Positions 51,401 through 61,006 of a stretch of 64,000 nucleotides of DNA are shown piece by piece. The notes below the pieces were generated by a model. It did not search any database, was not told the DNA's origin, and saw nothing but the letters and a program-made list of their open reading frames with translations. The stretch covers positions 2,976,001 to 3,040,000 of the forward strand of contig NZ_CP035382.1 of NCBI RefSeq assembly GCF_006874705.1. The letters run 5' to 3'. Source of the DNA: Leclercia adecarboxylata. GTDB taxonomy: Bacteria; Pseudomonadota; Gammaproteobacteria; Enterobacterales; Enterobacteriaceae. Position numbers and translations under genes: made by a program. The stretch's first letter is position 1; each line of letters starts with the position of its first letter.

Positions 51401-52465
51401 ATGAAACTGACCTTCCTGTGCGTACTCCTCACCTGCGCCCTGCAAACCGCCTTTGCCGCCGCCATCCCCGTGCGCGTCGCCACCGTGGAGCAGACCGCCC
51501 ACGCCGCCGAGCGCCAGATCCCGGGCCGCGTCGAAGCCATACACACCGTTGAACTGCGGGCGCGCACGGAGGGCGTGATCGCCCGGGTGCACTTCCGCGA
51601 CGGGCAGTATGTGAAAAAGGGAGACCTGCTGTTTGAGCTGGACAACGCCGAGCCGCGGGCCGCCCTGCGCCTGGCGCAGGCCGAAGTCAGGAGCGCAGAA
51701 GCCACCCTGCGTCAGGCGCAGCAGCAGCTCTCCCGCTTTGAGAGCCTAGGCAGTAACAACGCCATCAGTCGTCACGACGTGGATAACGCCCGCATGCAGC
51801 GCGACGTCGCCCGCGCCGCGCTTGAGCAGGCGAAAGCCCGGCTCGAAACCCGTAGCGTCACCCTGGCGTACACCCGCATTACCGCGCCCATTGATGGCCG
51901 CGTGGGACACAGCAACTTCCACATGGGCAGCCTCGTGAACCCGGCCAGCGGCGTGCTGGTGGAGGTGGTGCAGCTCGACCCGATCCGCATTGCCTTTGCG
52001 CTGGAGGAGGGAGCCTTCGCCACTAAAGCCGGGCAGCATTCGGACATTCGCGCCATGAAGCAGGCCTGGCAGGTGCTGATAGACAGCAACGGTCAGCGCA
52101 TCAGCGGGGAACTGACGTCCGTGGATAACCGCATCGACCCGCGCACCGCCAGCGTGATGCTGCGCGCCGAGTTTGCCAACCCGCGCCATCAGCTATTGCC
52201 CGGCGGCAACGTAAACCTGTATCTGCGCCCGGCAAGCGTTCAGCCAGTGCTGACCCTGCCCGCCGCGGCGGTGCAGCAAAACGGTAACGGATACTTCGCC
52301 TGGGTGGTTAACGCCGACGGTAAAGCCGAACAACGCCCGCTGACCCTTGCCGGGCAGATCGGCCAGCAGTTTCAGATTGCCTCCGGCATCGAGTCCGGTG
52401 AGCGAGCGATTACTGACGGCGCGCAGCGCGTGCAGCAAGGCGCTGCCGTTCAGATACTCAATTAA
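51401..52465 (+). CDS. RND efflux periplasmic adaptor (membrane fusion protein)
   Basis: 354 residues with a Sec signal peptide (MKLTFLCVLLTCALQTAFA). Its cysteines do not form a lipobox, so unlike AcrA it is probably not lipid-anchored. The HlyD-like order is visible: a lipoyl half (ELRARTEGVIARVHFRDGQYVKKGDLLFELD), an alpha-helical hairpin (about 85-145), the second lipoyl half (ITAPIDGRVGHSNFHMGSLV) and a beta-barrel with the C-terminal domain. It links the RND pump to an outer-membrane channel. The pump gene follows after 9 bp. Confidence 0.9.
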   Translation: MKLTFLCVLLTCALQTAFAAAIPVRVATVEQTAHAAERQIPGRVEAIHTVELRARTEGVIARVHFRDGQYVKKGDLLFELDNAEPRAALRLAQAEVRSAEATLRQAQQQLSRFESLGSNNAISRHDVDNARMQRDVARAALEQAKARLETRSVTLAYTRITAPIDGRVGHSNFHMGSLVNPASGVLVEVVQLDPIRIAFALEEGAFATKAGQHSDIRAMKQAWQVLIDSNGQRISGELTSVDNRIDPRTASVMLRAEFANPRHQLLPGGNVNLYLRPASVQPVLTLPAAAVQQNGNGYFAWVVNADGKAEQRPLTLAGQIGQQFQIASGIESGERAITDGAQRVQQGAAVQILN

Positions 52466-52474
52466 GGAGCCACC

Positions 52475-55400
52475 ATGCTGACGTTTTTCATCAAACGCCC
52501 GCGCTTCGCAATGGTGATCGCGCTGGTCATCACCCTGCTGGGGGCTATCGCGCTGAGGATGATTCCGGTGGAGCAGTATCCGCAGATCACGCCCCCGGTC
52601 GTGAATGTGTCAGCGTCATGGCCCGGTGCCAGCGCGGCTGACGTGGCGGAAGCCATCGCCACGCCGCTGGAGACCCAGCTGAACGGCGTGGATCATATGC
52701 TCTATATGGAATCCACCAGCTCGGACGAAGGCAGCTACAGCCTGAACATCACCTTTGCCGCAGGAACGGACCCCGATTTAGCCGCCATCGACGTGCAAAA
52801 CCGCGTCGCGCAGGCCGTGGCGCAGCTGCCCGCCGAGGCGCAGCAAAACGGCGTGCAGGTGCGCAAGCGCGCCACTAACCTGATGATGGGGGTAAGCCTT
52901 TACTCACCGAACAACACCCACACGCCGCTGTTCGTCAGCAACTACGCCAGCACCCAGGTGCGCGAGGCGCTGTCCCGCCTGCCGGGCGTTGGGCAGGTGC
53001 AGATGTTTGGCGCGCGGGACTACAGCATGCGCATCTGGCTGCGTCCGGACCGCATGAACGCCCTGAACGTCACCACCGACGACGTGGCCCAGGCGCTGCG
53101 GGAGCAGAACGTGCAGGGGGCGGCAGGCCAGGTCGGCACGCCACCGGTGTTTAACGGCCAGCAGCAGACCCTGACCATTAACGGGCTGGGGCGCTTAAAT
53201 CAGGCTGAAGATTTCGCCGGGATCATTATCCGCGCGGGGGAGATGGGCCAGCTGGTGCGCCTGAAGGATGTCGCCACCATTGAACTCGGCTCCCGCAGCT
53301 ACAGCTCCGGCGCACAGCTGAACGGGCATGACTCCGCCTACCTCGGCATCTACCCCACGCCGTCCGCCAACGCCCTGCGCGTGGCTGACGCGGTGCGCGC
53401 CGAGCTGGAACGTTTGTCCGCACGCTTCCCGGGCGATCTGACGTACGAAGTGAAATTCGACACTACCTCCTTTGTTGCGGCCACCATCAAGGAGATTGGC
53501 GTTTCGCTGGCGCTGACCCTGCTGGCGGTGGTGGTAGTGGTTTCCCTGTTTTTGCAAAGCTGGCGCGCGACGCTGATTGTCGCGCTCGCCATTCCGGTGT
53601 CGCTGGTGGGCACCTTTGCGGTGCTCTATACGCTGGGTTATTCCGCCAACACCCTCAGCCTGTTCGCCATTATTCTGGCGCTGACCATGGTGGTGGATGA
53701 CGCCATTGTGGTGGTGGAGAGCGTCGAAACGCTGATGGCGGAAGGGCAGAGCCGCACGGCGGCCACCGCCCAGGCGCTGCGGCAGATTGCCGGGCCGGTG
53801 ATTGCCACCACCCTGGTGCTGCTGGCGGTGTTTGTGCCGGTAGCGCTGCTGCCGGGAATTGTCGGCGAGCTGTATCGCCAGTTTGCGGTCACGCTCTCCA
53901 CCGCAGTGACGCTCTCAAGCCTGGTGGCGCTGACCCTGACGCCCGCGCTCTGTGCGATGCTGCTGCGCCCGCGTCCTGCGCGCCCGGCGGCAGTCTATCG
54001 CACCTTCAACCGCGGGCTGGACGCCACGCGCAATCTTTACACCCGCATCGTGAACGTTTTAAACCTGCGCCCGTGGCTGGCGCTGCTGGCGACCGCAGGC
54101 GCGGCGGCTGTCGTCGCGTTCAGCTTTATGTCGATGCCAAAAGGCTTCCTGCCCCAGGAAGATCAGGGCTACTTCTTCGCCAGCGTCCAGCTGCCGGAGT
54201 CGGCCTCGCTGGAACGGACCGAAGCGGTGATGGCGACGGCGCGGGCGCTGATCGCCAAAAATCCGGCGGTGGAGGACGTGATTCAGGTCTCCGGGTTCAA
54301 CATTCTCAACGGCACCAGCGCCTCCAACGGCGGCTTTATCTCCGTGATGCTGAGGGACTGGAGCGAGCGGCCACCGCTGGATGCGGTGATGGGCACATTG
54401 CAGCACCAATTGCTGGCCCTGCCGGAAGCGACCATCATGACCTTCGCGCCCCCGACGCTGCCGGGGCTGGGCAACGCCTCCGGCTTCGACCTGCGCATTC
54501 AGGCCCAGACGGGGCAGAGCCCGGCGGAGCTGGAACGCGTCACCCGGGAGGTGCTGGCGAAAGCCAACCAGCACCCGCAGCTGAGCCGGGTGTTCACCAC
54601 CTGGAGCAGCAACGTGCCCCAGCTGACCCTAACCGTTGACCGCGAGCGGGCCGCACGCCTCGACGTGCCGGTGTCGCGCATCTTCAGCAGCCTGCAAACC
54701 GCTTTTGGCGGCACCCGCGCCGGGGATTTCAGCGTCAACAACCGCGTCTACCAGGTGGTGATGCAAAACGAGATGCAGTGGCGCGAGCGCGCGGAGCAAA
54801 TCAGCGAGCTGTTCGTGCGCAGCAATAACGGCGAGCGGGTACGCCTGAGCAACCTCGTCACCATCACCCCGACCGTCGGCGCGCCGTTCCTGCAGCAGTA
54901 CAACCAGTTCCCGTCGGTGTCGGTAAGCGGCTCGGCGGCGCAAGGGGGGAGCAGCAGTACCGCAATGGCGGTGATGGGGCAGCTTCTGGCAGAGAATCTG
55001 CCCGCCGGATACGACTACGCCTGGAGCGGCATGTCGTATCAGGAGCAGCAGACCGGCAACCAGGCGATCTGGATCGTGCTGGCGGCGGTGGTCATGGCGT
55101 GGCTGTTCCTCGTCGCCCAGTACGAAAGCTGGACGCTGCCGGCGAGCGTGATGCTCTCGGTGCTGTTTGCCCTCGGCGGGGCGCTGGTGTGGCTGTGGAT
55201 AGCGGGGTACGCCAACGACGTTTACGTGCAGATTGGGTTGGTGCTGCTGATCGCCCTTGCCGCCAAGAACGCCATCCTGATCGTCGAGTTTGCCCGCGCG
55301 CGGCGCATGGAGGGAGTGGCCATTGTCGATGCTGCCCGCGAGGGGGCGTCCCGCCGCTTCCGGGCAGTGATGATGACCGCCGTGTCGTTCATTATCGGGG

Positions 55401-55570
55401 TCCTGCCGATGATGCTGGCGACCGGAGCCGGTGCCCAGAGCCGCCGTATCATCGGCACCACGGTGTTCAGCGGCATGCTGGTGGCCACCGTGGTGGGGAT
55501 TGTCTTTATCCCGGCGCTGTTTGTGCTGTTCCAGCGCCTGCGCGAGTGGGGGCACCGGCTTACGGATTAG
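52475..55570 (+). CDS. RND multidrug efflux pump (AcrB-like, HAE1)
   Basis: 1031 residues with 12 transmembrane helices and two large periplasmic loops. The proton relay is intact: Asp 408 and Asp 409 in [12 protein letters not shown] (TM4) and Lys in [16 protein letters not shown] (TM10). HAE1 markers include [42 protein letters not shown] and the C-terminal [14 protein letters not shown]. No outer-membrane channel gene follows, so TolC probably completes the pump. The 3' end overlaps convergent ybdK by 11 bp. Proximity to ramA raises the possibility of joint regulation, not shown here. Substrates unknown. Confidence 0.9.
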   Translation: MLTFFIKRPRFAMVIALVITLLGAIALRMIPVEQYPQITPPVVNVSASWPGASAADVAEAIATPLETQLNGVDHMLYMESTSSDEGSYSLNITFAAGTDPDLAAIDVQNRVAQAVAQLPAEAQQNGVQVRKRATNLMMGVSLYSPNNTHTPLFVSNYASTQVREALSRLPGVGQVQMFGARDYSMRIWLRPDRMNALNVTTDDVAQALREQNVQGAAGQVGTPPVFNGQQQTLTINGLGRLNQAEDFAGIIIRAGEMGQLVRLKDVATIELGSRSYSSGAQLNGHDSAYLGIYPTPSANALRVADAVRAELERLSARFPGDLTYEVKFDTTSFVAATIKEIGVSLALTLLAVVVVVSLFLQSWRATLIVALAIPVSLVGTFAVLYTLGYSANTLSLFAIILALTMVVDDAIVVVESVETLMAEGQSRTAATAQALRQIAGPVIATTLVLLAVFVPVALLPGIVGELYRQFAVTLSTAVTLSSLVALTLTPALCAMLLRPRPARPAAVYRTFNRGLDATRNLYTRIVNVLNLRPWLALLATAGAAAVVAFSFMSMPKGFLPQEDQGYFFASVQLPESASLERTEAVMATARALIAKNPAVEDVIQVSGFNILNGTSASNGGFISVMLRDWSERPPLDAVMGTLQHQLLALPEATIMTFAPPTLPGLGNASGFDLRIQAQTGQSPAELERVTREVLAKANQHPQLSRVFTTWSSNVPQLTLTVDRERAARLDVPVSRIFSSLQTAFGGTRAGDFSVNNRVYQVVMQNEMQWRERAEQISELFVRSNNGERVRLSNLVTITPTVGAPFLQQYNQFPSVSVSGSAAQGGSSSTAMAVMGQLLAENLPAGYDYAWSGMSYQEQQTGNQAIWIVLAAVVMAWLFLVAQYESWTLPASVMLSVLFALGGALVWLWIAGYANDVYVQIGLVLLIALAAKNAILIVEFARARRMEGVAIVDAAREGASRRFRAVMMTAVSFIIGVLPMMLATGAGAQSRRIIGTTVFSGMLVATVVGIVFIPALFVLFQRLREWGHRLTD

Positions 55571-56681
55571 TCGCCCACAGCTCGGCATGTTTTTGCACTA
55601 AGGAGATGAGCGAGCCACCGTCTGCGATAAAGTCCCGCATGCGCTGCGCCTCGCTCTTGCCCTGCTTCAGCATCAGGCCAATCTCCTGAATCGCGCTCGT
55701 CGCGCCCAGCTTCTCCGCAGACGGCGCCACGCGCTCCAGCAGCCAGGCGAGATCCTCCGCAATGGTTTTCTGCTCTCCGGTATGCACGTCCGTCAGGATC
55801 CCCGCTAACCCGTAGCGACAGGCCTGAAAACGGTTAAAGCGGTACAGCAGAAAATCCGCTTCCTGATGCTTATAAGGCCGCGTGGTCAGCAGCCAGTGCG
55901 AGGTGGCCTGAATCAGCCCGGCGATATTGATGGCATGGGCGAGGGTGAGCGGCGTATCCATCACCCGCACCTCCACGGTGCCAAAATGCGGGCTGGGGCG
56001 AATGTCCCAGTGCAGATCTTTGATGCTGTCGATCATGCTGGTGTGGCTCAGGCGACGAAACAGACCCTCGAACTCCTGCCAGCTGTTAACCCACGGCATC
56101 AGGCCGTTATCCGGGAACCCCGAGAAGATATTGAGGCGCGATGAAGCAAACTTCGTGTCGGTGCCCTGCATGTAGGGCGAGGTTGCCGCCAGGGCGATAA
56201 AGTGCGGCACGAAGCGCGACAGGCCGTGCAGCAGGTAAATGGCGTCATCGCCGGTGCGACACCCCACGTGGACGTGCTGGCCGAATACCGTGGCCTGCAA
56301 AATCAGATAGCCAAAGCGCTCCAGCGTGGCGTTATAACGCTCGTCCTCGCACACCTCCTGACGCTGCCATTTCTGAAACGGATGCGTGCCGCCGCCGCAG
56401 ATCCGGATATGGTGCTCCGCCGCGGCGCGCAGGATGCTCTGCTGCATGGCGGAGAACTGCGCCGCCGCCTGGTCGATGTTGTGGCACACGCCGGTGGCGA
56501 TCTCGAGCATGCTTTCGGTGATGTCATGCTTCACCTCTCCGGCTTTGATGTCGTTTTTCACGGCGTCGATCAGGGCGGAGGAGTCCTGGCTAAGATCGTA
56601 GCCCGGCGGGTTAACCACCTGCAGCTCCAGTTCGATGCCCAGGGTATAGGGTTCAGAGGAATGAAAGTCGGGTAAAGGCAT
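55560..56681 (-). CDS. ybdK: Glutamate-cysteine ligase-like carboxylate-amine ligase YbdK
   Basis: 373 residues from ATG 56681 ([21 protein letters not shown]), the E. coli size, with GGAG upstream; longer in-frame starts are not conserved. The GCS2-family blocks [68 protein letters not shown] and [16 protein letters not shown] hold the ATP and metal sites. E. coli YbdK is a weak gamma-glutamylcysteine synthetase; its physiological substrate is open. It anchors the right end of the ybd backbone. Confidence 0.94.
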   Translation of the reverse strand: MPLPDFHSSEPYTLGIELELQVVNPPGYDLSQDSSALIDAVKNDIKAGEVKHDITESMLEIATGVCHNIDQAAAQFSAMQQSILRAAAEHHIRICGGGTHPFQKWQRQEVCEDERYNATLERFGYLILQATVFGQHVHVGCRTGDDAIYLLHGLSRFVPHFIALAATSPYMQGTDTKFASSRLNIFSGFPDNGLMPWVNSWQEFEGLFRRLSHTSMIDSIKDLHWDIRPSPHFGTVEVRVMDTPLTLAHAINIAGLIQATSHWLLTTRPYKHQEADFLLYRFNRFQACRYGLAGILTDVHTGEQKTIAEDLAWLLERVAPSAEKLGATSAIQEIGLMLKQGKSEAQRMRDFIADGGSLISLVQKHAELWATNP

Positions 56682-56874
56682 AGCGCACTCCGTTGTCTGT
56701 GATGAGTTGAGTATAGACAACGGGGGGATCTCGCTCCGGGCAGGTGAAGGCATTGGCTGCGGGTGAGCGCTGTCATTAAAAAATAGAAAAGCCTAAACTT
56801 GGACAAAATACATTGGTTGTGTAAGTTTTAACTATGCCGCAACCACGATGTTGTTCAAATACAGGGTAGGATTT

Positions 56875-57312
56875 ATGAGCGCACTGCCATCCGTCATCGA
56901 CAGATTTGTAGATTACTACGCCGATCTGGATAACCAGCCCCCCTCGGCGCTTGTCGCGCTCTATGATGCTAACGCCATACTTTTCGATCCTTTTGGCGAG
57001 CACAAAGGACTGTTTTCGATCCAGCGCTATTTCATGCACCTGCTGGCTAACGTCGACTCATGCCGTTTCACCCTCGATCCCCCTCTGTATGACGCCCGGC
57101 GTTTTGTCGTGACATGGACCATGCACTGGTCACATCCGCGGATGGCCGGAGGCGGAACGCTCTCTTTGCCGGGGTGCTCATTCGTGGAAATTGAGGACGA
57201 TATGATCGTTCGCCAGCGCGATTACTACGATGCCGGAGAGATGATTTATGAACATCTTCCTCTGCTGGGCTGGGCCGTACGCGGCGTGAAGAAGAGGGTA
57301 CGCAGCGGGTGA
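56875..57312 (+). CDS. NTF2/SnoaL-like protein
   Basis: 145 residues from ATG 56875, after GGGTAGG. The sequence has the NTF2-like cone fold pattern: an N-terminal helix (VIDRFVDYYADLDN), LVALYDANAILFDPFGEHKGLFSIQRYF, and a late strand set (FVVTWTMHWSHPRM, SFVEIEDDMIVRQRDYYDAGEMIYEHLP). Such proteins can be small hydrolases, isomerases or ligand binders. It resembles the stand-alone enteric SnoaL-like protein; no substrate can be named. Monocistronic. Confidence 0.7.
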   Translation: MSALPSVIDRFVDYYADLDNQPPSALVALYDANAILFDPFGEHKGLFSIQRYFMHLLANVDSCRFTLDPPLYDARRFVVTWTMHWSHPRMAGGGTLSLPGCSFVEIEDDMIVRQRDYYDAGEMIYEHLPLLGWAVRGVKKRVRSG

Positions 57313-57379
57313 TACCGCCTGATGGACGGGCTTTTTTCTTCATCCTCTCGAACACTGGCAGCCGAAAGTCATCGCTCAG

Positions 57380-57667
57380 ATGAATGATTACCAGTTTAAA
57401 ATCGTCAAAATTTCCGGTGATTTTATCTGGCACGCCCACCCGGAGACCGATGAAGCCTTTATTGTTATCGAGGGCGTTTTACGGATCGATTTTCGCGACG
57501 GGCATATCCTCATTCATCCGGGAGAGATGTACGTGATTCCCAAAGGCGTTGAGCATAAAACCTCTGCGGAAGAGACGGTGAAAATGATGATGATCGAGCC
57601 TTGCGGCGTCCTGAGTACCGGACACGAAGGCGGAGCGCGCACCGCTGAAAACGATGTCTGGATCTAA
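57380..57667 (+). CDS. Cupin-domain protein with eroded 5' end
   Basis: 95 residues from ATG 57380, a single-domain cupin: FIWHAHPETDEAFIVIEGVLRIDF holds the His/His/Glu of cupin motif 1 and MYVIPKGVEHKTSA motif 2. The in-frame DNA immediately upstream still reads EHWQPKVIAQ, which matches the usual N-terminal segment of this small-cupin family, but before that come a stop (TGA about 57325) and a T-rich hairpin and no start codon. The gene therefore seems to have lost its original start and may initiate internally at 57380 without a good ribosome binding site. It may be a pseudogene. Confidence 0.6.
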   Translation: MNDYQFKIVKISGDFIWHAHPETDEAFIVIEGVLRIDFRDGHILIHPGEMYVIPKGVEHKTSAEETVKMMMIEPCGVLSTGHEGGARTAENDVWI

Positions 57668-57746
57668 GGTTATCCGGCAGGGATGCCAGAAAAAAACGCG
57701 GGAGAATGCTATTATCAGGCAGCATCTGACATCCTGAGGAACACTT

Positions 57747-57992
57747 ATGAGCAACGACGTACCGATTAAATATTATGACATCGTGGATGAGTACACGACG
57801 GAAGCCGCCACCCCGGTAAGCGAAGCCGAACGCGATCCGCTGGCGCTCTATTTCCAGCTGCTGATCACCCGCTTGATGAATAACGAAGAGATCAGCGAAG
57901 AGGCGCAGACCGAGATGGCGGTGGAAGCGGGTATCAACGCGCAGCGTATCGATGATATTGCCAATTTCCTCAATCAGTGGGGCAATGAGTAG
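57747..57992 (+). CDS. YmjA-like small protein (DUF2543)
   Basis: 81 residues, the length of E. coli YmjA, with the same internal pattern: [29 protein letters not shown] and ending FLNQWGNE. It is a small acidic helical cytosolic protein. Function unknown. GAGGAAC precedes the start. In E. coli ymjA lies elsewhere (puu region), so this copy is a relocation or paralogue. Confidence 0.8.
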   Translation: MSNDVPIKYYDIVDEYTTEAATPVSEAERDPLALYFQLLITRLMNNEEISEEAQTEMAVEAGINAQRIDDIANFLNQWGNE

Positions 57993-58088
57993 TTCCTGCG
58001 TGAAAGACGTAGTCTGCGCAGGCGTTGTGCTTTACACTGCGCGCGGCAAAAATTGAGTTGATAAACGATTAATTGGGCGGTAACGGCG

Positions 58089-58571
58089 ATGGCGATGAAC
58101 GGAACAATCACAACCTGGTTTGAAGATAAGGGGTTTGGATTTATCAAAGATGAAAACGGCGACAACCGCTATTTTCATGTGATTAAGGTCGCCAACCCTG
58201 ATCTGATTAAGAAAGATGCCGCGGTGACGTTTGAACCCACCACCAACAACAAAGGGTTGTCGGCGTTTGCGGTTAAAGTGATACCGGAAAGCAAATACAT
58301 CTTCATTGATGGCGAGCGTCATAAGATCACCTCCATCAAGTCTTACCTGGTGTACAGCGAAGAAGAGTCTGCCGACACCAAACTGGATAAAGAGGTGCTG
58401 TCGGTGAAGAGCCTGATGGGAAATATCGCCCCAAAATCAGCCGCGAAAACAGGCGAGATGCGCACGTTGAAAAAACTGGCGATCACCACCTTCCAGGGCA
58501 AAACGTTTATTTTCTCCGAAGATGAAATCGACATTGATGCTACGGTAAAACAGCTTAAGAACCTGATGTAA
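58089..58571 (+). CDS. Cold-shock-domain protein with C-terminal extension
   Basis: 160 residues, more than twice the 70 of a Csp. Residues 1-65 match a cold-shock domain: GTITTWFEDKGFGFIKDENG keeps the RNP1-like KGFGFI, while RNP2 is altered (RYFHVIKV rather than VFVHFS). A helical/strand extension of about 95 residues follows (HKITSIKSYLVYSEEES, LAITTFQGKTFIFSEDE). It probably binds single-stranded nucleic acid. The function of the extension is unknown. It is flanked by promoter-like AT-rich DNA upstream and a REP pair downstream. Confidence 0.78.
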   Translation: MAMNGTITTWFEDKGFGFIKDENGDNRYFHVIKVANPDLIKKDAAVTFEPTTNNKGLSAFAVKVIPESKYIFIDGERHKITSIKSYLVYSEEESADTKLDKEVLSVKSLMGNIAPKSAAKTGEMRTLKKLAITTFQGKTFIFSEDEIDIDATVKQLKNLM

Positions 58572-58579
58572 TCTGCACT

Positions 58580-58646
58580 GCCGGGGGGCGGCTACGCCTT
58601 ACCCGGCCGATATGGTAGGCCCGTGCAAGCGCAGCGCCGCCGGGCA
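58580..58646. repeat. REP pair (BIME) between the cold-shock gene and the ABC operon
   Basis: GCCGGGGGGCGGCTACGCC...TTACCCGGC (about 58580-58607) and GTAGGCCCGTGCAAGCG...GCCGCCGGGC (about 58616-58645), between convergent genes. Confidence 0.85.
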
Positions 58647-59357
58647 CTACCCCTGGTTCATCCGATGTTCACCTGCGTTTAAGGCCTCACGGTCAAAAAA
58701 ACGCTGGATCACACCTCCCGCCATAAACGCCGCCCGATCCGACATATGGGCAATCACATCCGCATCATGGCTCACCAGCAGGTAGGTCATTCCGTGCTGC
58801 TGTTTCAGGCGATTCAGCAGGTTGAGAATTTCGGCCTGCACCGACATATCCAGCGCCGAGGTGGGCTCATCAAGCAGCAGAAGCTGCGGGCGTAACAGCA
58901 GCGCCCGGGCAATTGCCACACGCTGACGCTGCCCGCCGGAGAGCTGGTGGGGATAGCGCTTGCCCGCATCGGCAGCCAGCCCCACCTGCTGCAGCGCCTC
59001 CGCCACCTTTTCCGCTATCTGCGTTTCACCGTGGATCCGTAACGGCTCCGCCAGGGTGCGCGAGATGGTGTGATTGGGGTGCAGCGAAGCCCAGGGATCC
59101 TGAAACACCATCTGTACGTTGCGGCGCAGCGAGCCGGTAAAACGTACCCCGGGCTGGAGTTTGTCGCCCAGCACCTGAATATTGCCGTGCCACTGGCGCT
59201 GTAGCCCGGCCAGCACCCGCAGAATGGTCGATTTCCCGCAGCCCGATTCACCGATCAGGCTGAAGGTTTCACCTTGCTCAATCGTAAAGCTGGCGGCAGA
59301 AACCGCCGTTTTTTCCCCGAAGGTCACCTGTAGCTGTTCTACGTTAACGAGTGCCAT
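58647..59357 (-). CDS. Peptide/nickel-type ABC transporter ATP-binding protein (OppF/DppF-like)
   Basis: 236 residues. Walker A GESGCGKST (about residues 35-43), Q-loop MVFQDPWASLHP, signature LSGGQRQRVAIARA, Walker B LLLLDEPTSALD and H-loop VSHD are all intact. It is shorter than DppF (334) and lacks the extended C-terminal Fe-S or oligopeptide domain. It is the last gene of a five-gene operon and overlaps the preceding ATPase gene by 14 bp. It is one of two ATPases that drive import through the adjoining permeases. Confidence 0.9.
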   Translation of the reverse strand: MALVNVEQLQVTFGEKTAVSAASFTIEQGETFSLIGESGCGKSTILRVLAGLQRQWHGNIQVLGDKLQPGVRFTGSLRRNVQMVFQDPWASLHPNHTISRTLAEPLRIHGETQIAEKVAEALQQVGLAADAGKRYPHQLSGGQRQRVAIARALLLRPQLLLLDEPTSALDMSVQAEILNLLNRLKQQHGMTYLLVSHDADVIAHMSDRAAFMAGGVIQRFFDREALNAGEHRMNQG

Positions 59358-60180
59358 GAGTCACCTCCTTCCAGGGCTGAGTGCGGTCGAGCGTCGGCAG
59401 CATCTGCCCGAACGTGTTGGCAGCAGGGCGGCAGGTCCACAGCGTTTGCGTATAAGGATGGGTGGCCTGAGGCAGCTGGCTCGCTGCCATCTCATCCACC
59501 TTTTCGCCCTGATACATCACCAGCACGCGATCGCAATGCTCCGCCACCAGCGGCAAATCGTGGCTAATCAGCAGCATCGCCATCTGGCGTTGCGCGCACT
59601 GCTCCACCAGCAGCTCGAGGATCTGGTTACGCAGGCGGGCATCGAGCGCGGAGGTGGGTTCATCGGCAATCAGCACCCGCGGGTTGTTGATGAGCGCAAT
59701 GGCAATCATCACCCGCTGGCCCATGCCGCCGGAGAGTTCCCCCGGATAGCGGCTGAGCACCGCGTCGGTCAGACCCACGGCGTGGATCATCTCGTGGATG
59801 CGCTCCAGCCGTTCCCGTCGCGACAGTTTCTGGTGCAGGGTTAAGGCCTCATCCAGCTGCGCCAGCACATTTTTTACCGGGTTAAGGGCGTAGCGCGGAT
59901 CCTGAAGCACCATCGCAATCTCGTTACCGCGAAGTTGTCGCCAGCCGCGCGGCGACAGGTTAGTGAGATCGTGCCCCAGCACATTGAGCCGCTGTGCGCT
60001 GACCCGGCCTGGCTTGCGCACCAGCCCCATCAGTGCCCGGGCGGTCATCGACTTGCCCGAGCCGGATTCCCCGACCAGCGCCAGCCGCTCATTGCCCAGG
60101 GTAAAGCTGACGTTGTTAACCACCCGCGCGGCGGGATAATCAATCGTCAGGGAATCGACAATAATGCGGGGTTCAGTCAT
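59344..60180 (-). CDS. Peptide/nickel-type ABC transporter ATP-binding protein (OppD/DppD-like)
   Basis: 278 residues from ATG 60180. Walker A is GESGSGKSMT, Q-loop MVLQDPRYALNP, signature LSGGMGQRVMIAIA, Walker B VLIADEPTSALD and H-loop ISHD. The end THPYTQTLWTCRP is the substrate-family C-terminal motif of Opp/Dpp ATPases. It overlaps the upstream permease gene by 8 bp and the downstream ATPase gene by 14 bp, showing tight translational coupling. Confidence 0.9.
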   Translation of the reverse strand: MTEPRIIVDSLTIDYPAARVVNNVSFTLGNERLALVGESGSGKSMTARALMGLVRKPGRVSAQRLNVLGHDLTNLSPRGWRQLRGNEIAMVLQDPRYALNPVKNVLAQLDEALTLHQKLSRRERLERIHEMIHAVGLTDAVLSRYPGELSGGMGQRVMIAIALINNPRVLIADEPTSALDARLRNQILELLVEQCAQRQMAMLLISHDLPLVAEHCDRVLVMYQGEKVDEMAASQLPQATHPYTQTLWTCRPAANTFGQMLPTLDRTQPWKEVTHGTR

Positions 60181-61006
60181 GTTGTGGCTCCAGCACGTCG
60201 CGCAGGCCGTCGCCCAGCAGGTTAAAGGCCAGGCTGGCAATCAGGATCGCTCCGCCCGGAATAGCGGCAATCCACCACTGATCGAAAATGACCTGCATCC
60301 CGTCGGCAATCATCGCCCCCCATTCCGCCATCGGGGGACGTGCGCCGAGGCCGAGGAAGCCCAGCCCGGCCGCCGCCAGGATAATCCCGGCCAGATCGAG
60401 CGCCAGGCGCACGATGGCCGAGGGCAGACACAGCGGCAGAAGATGCCCTAGCAGCAGGCGAAAACCGCGAATGCCCATCATTTCGGCCGCCGCCAGATAG
60501 TCGCTGTGGCGCAGACGCTGGATCTCGCTGCGCGCCTGCCGGGCGTAGGCCGGCCAGGTGGTTAACGCCAGCGCCAGCGCGCCGTTGACCAGCCCCGGAC
60601 CGAGCATGGCGACAAAGGCAAAGGCGAGGATCAGCCGCGGCATCGACATCACCACGTCGGTAAAGCGCATTAACACCCGCTCCAGCCAGCCGCCGTAGTA
60701 GCCGGATAAAATTCCTACCAGCAGCCCGGCGGGCAGGGTGATAACGGTGACCAGCGCCACCAGTCCCAGCGCCGGACGGCTGCCATAAATTAAGCGTGAG
60801 AGCAGGTCGCGGCCGTAGCTGTCGGTGCCGAGCCAGTGCTGGGCATTGGGGGCCTGCAGTCGTGCAGCGGCGTCCTGCCAGTTCGGATCGACCGGGGCCA
60901 GCCACGGGGCGAACAGCGCCACCAGCAGCAGCAGGGTAATGATGACCAGCCCGCAGAATGCCGCCGGCGAGCGGCGCAGACGTCGTAAAAACAGATAAAA
61001 CGGCAT
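60173..61006 (-). CDS. Peptide/nickel-type ABC transporter permease (DppC-like)
   Basis: 277 residues with an N-terminal helix, a short periplasmic domain (APVDPNWQDAAARLQAPNAQHWLGTDSYGRDLLSRLIYGSR is the OppC signature region) and five further helices. The EAA-like loop (LRHSDYLAAAEMMGIRGFRLLLGHLLP) docks the ATPases. Its start shares a base with the stop of the DppB-like permease gene. Confidence 0.9.
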   Translation of the reverse strand: MPFYLFLRRLRRSPAAFCGLVIITLLLLVALFAPWLAPVDPNWQDAAARLQAPNAQHWLGTDSYGRDLLSRLIYGSRPALGLVALVTVITLPAGLLVGILSGYYGGWLERVLMRFTDVVMSMPRLILAFAFVAMLGPGLVNGALALALTTWPAYARQARSEIQRLRHSDYLAAAEMMGIRGFRLLLGHLLPLCLPSAIVRLALDLAGIILAAAGLGFLGLGARPPMAEWGAMIADGMQVIFDQWWIAAIPGGAILIASLAFNLLGDGLRDVLEPQHD

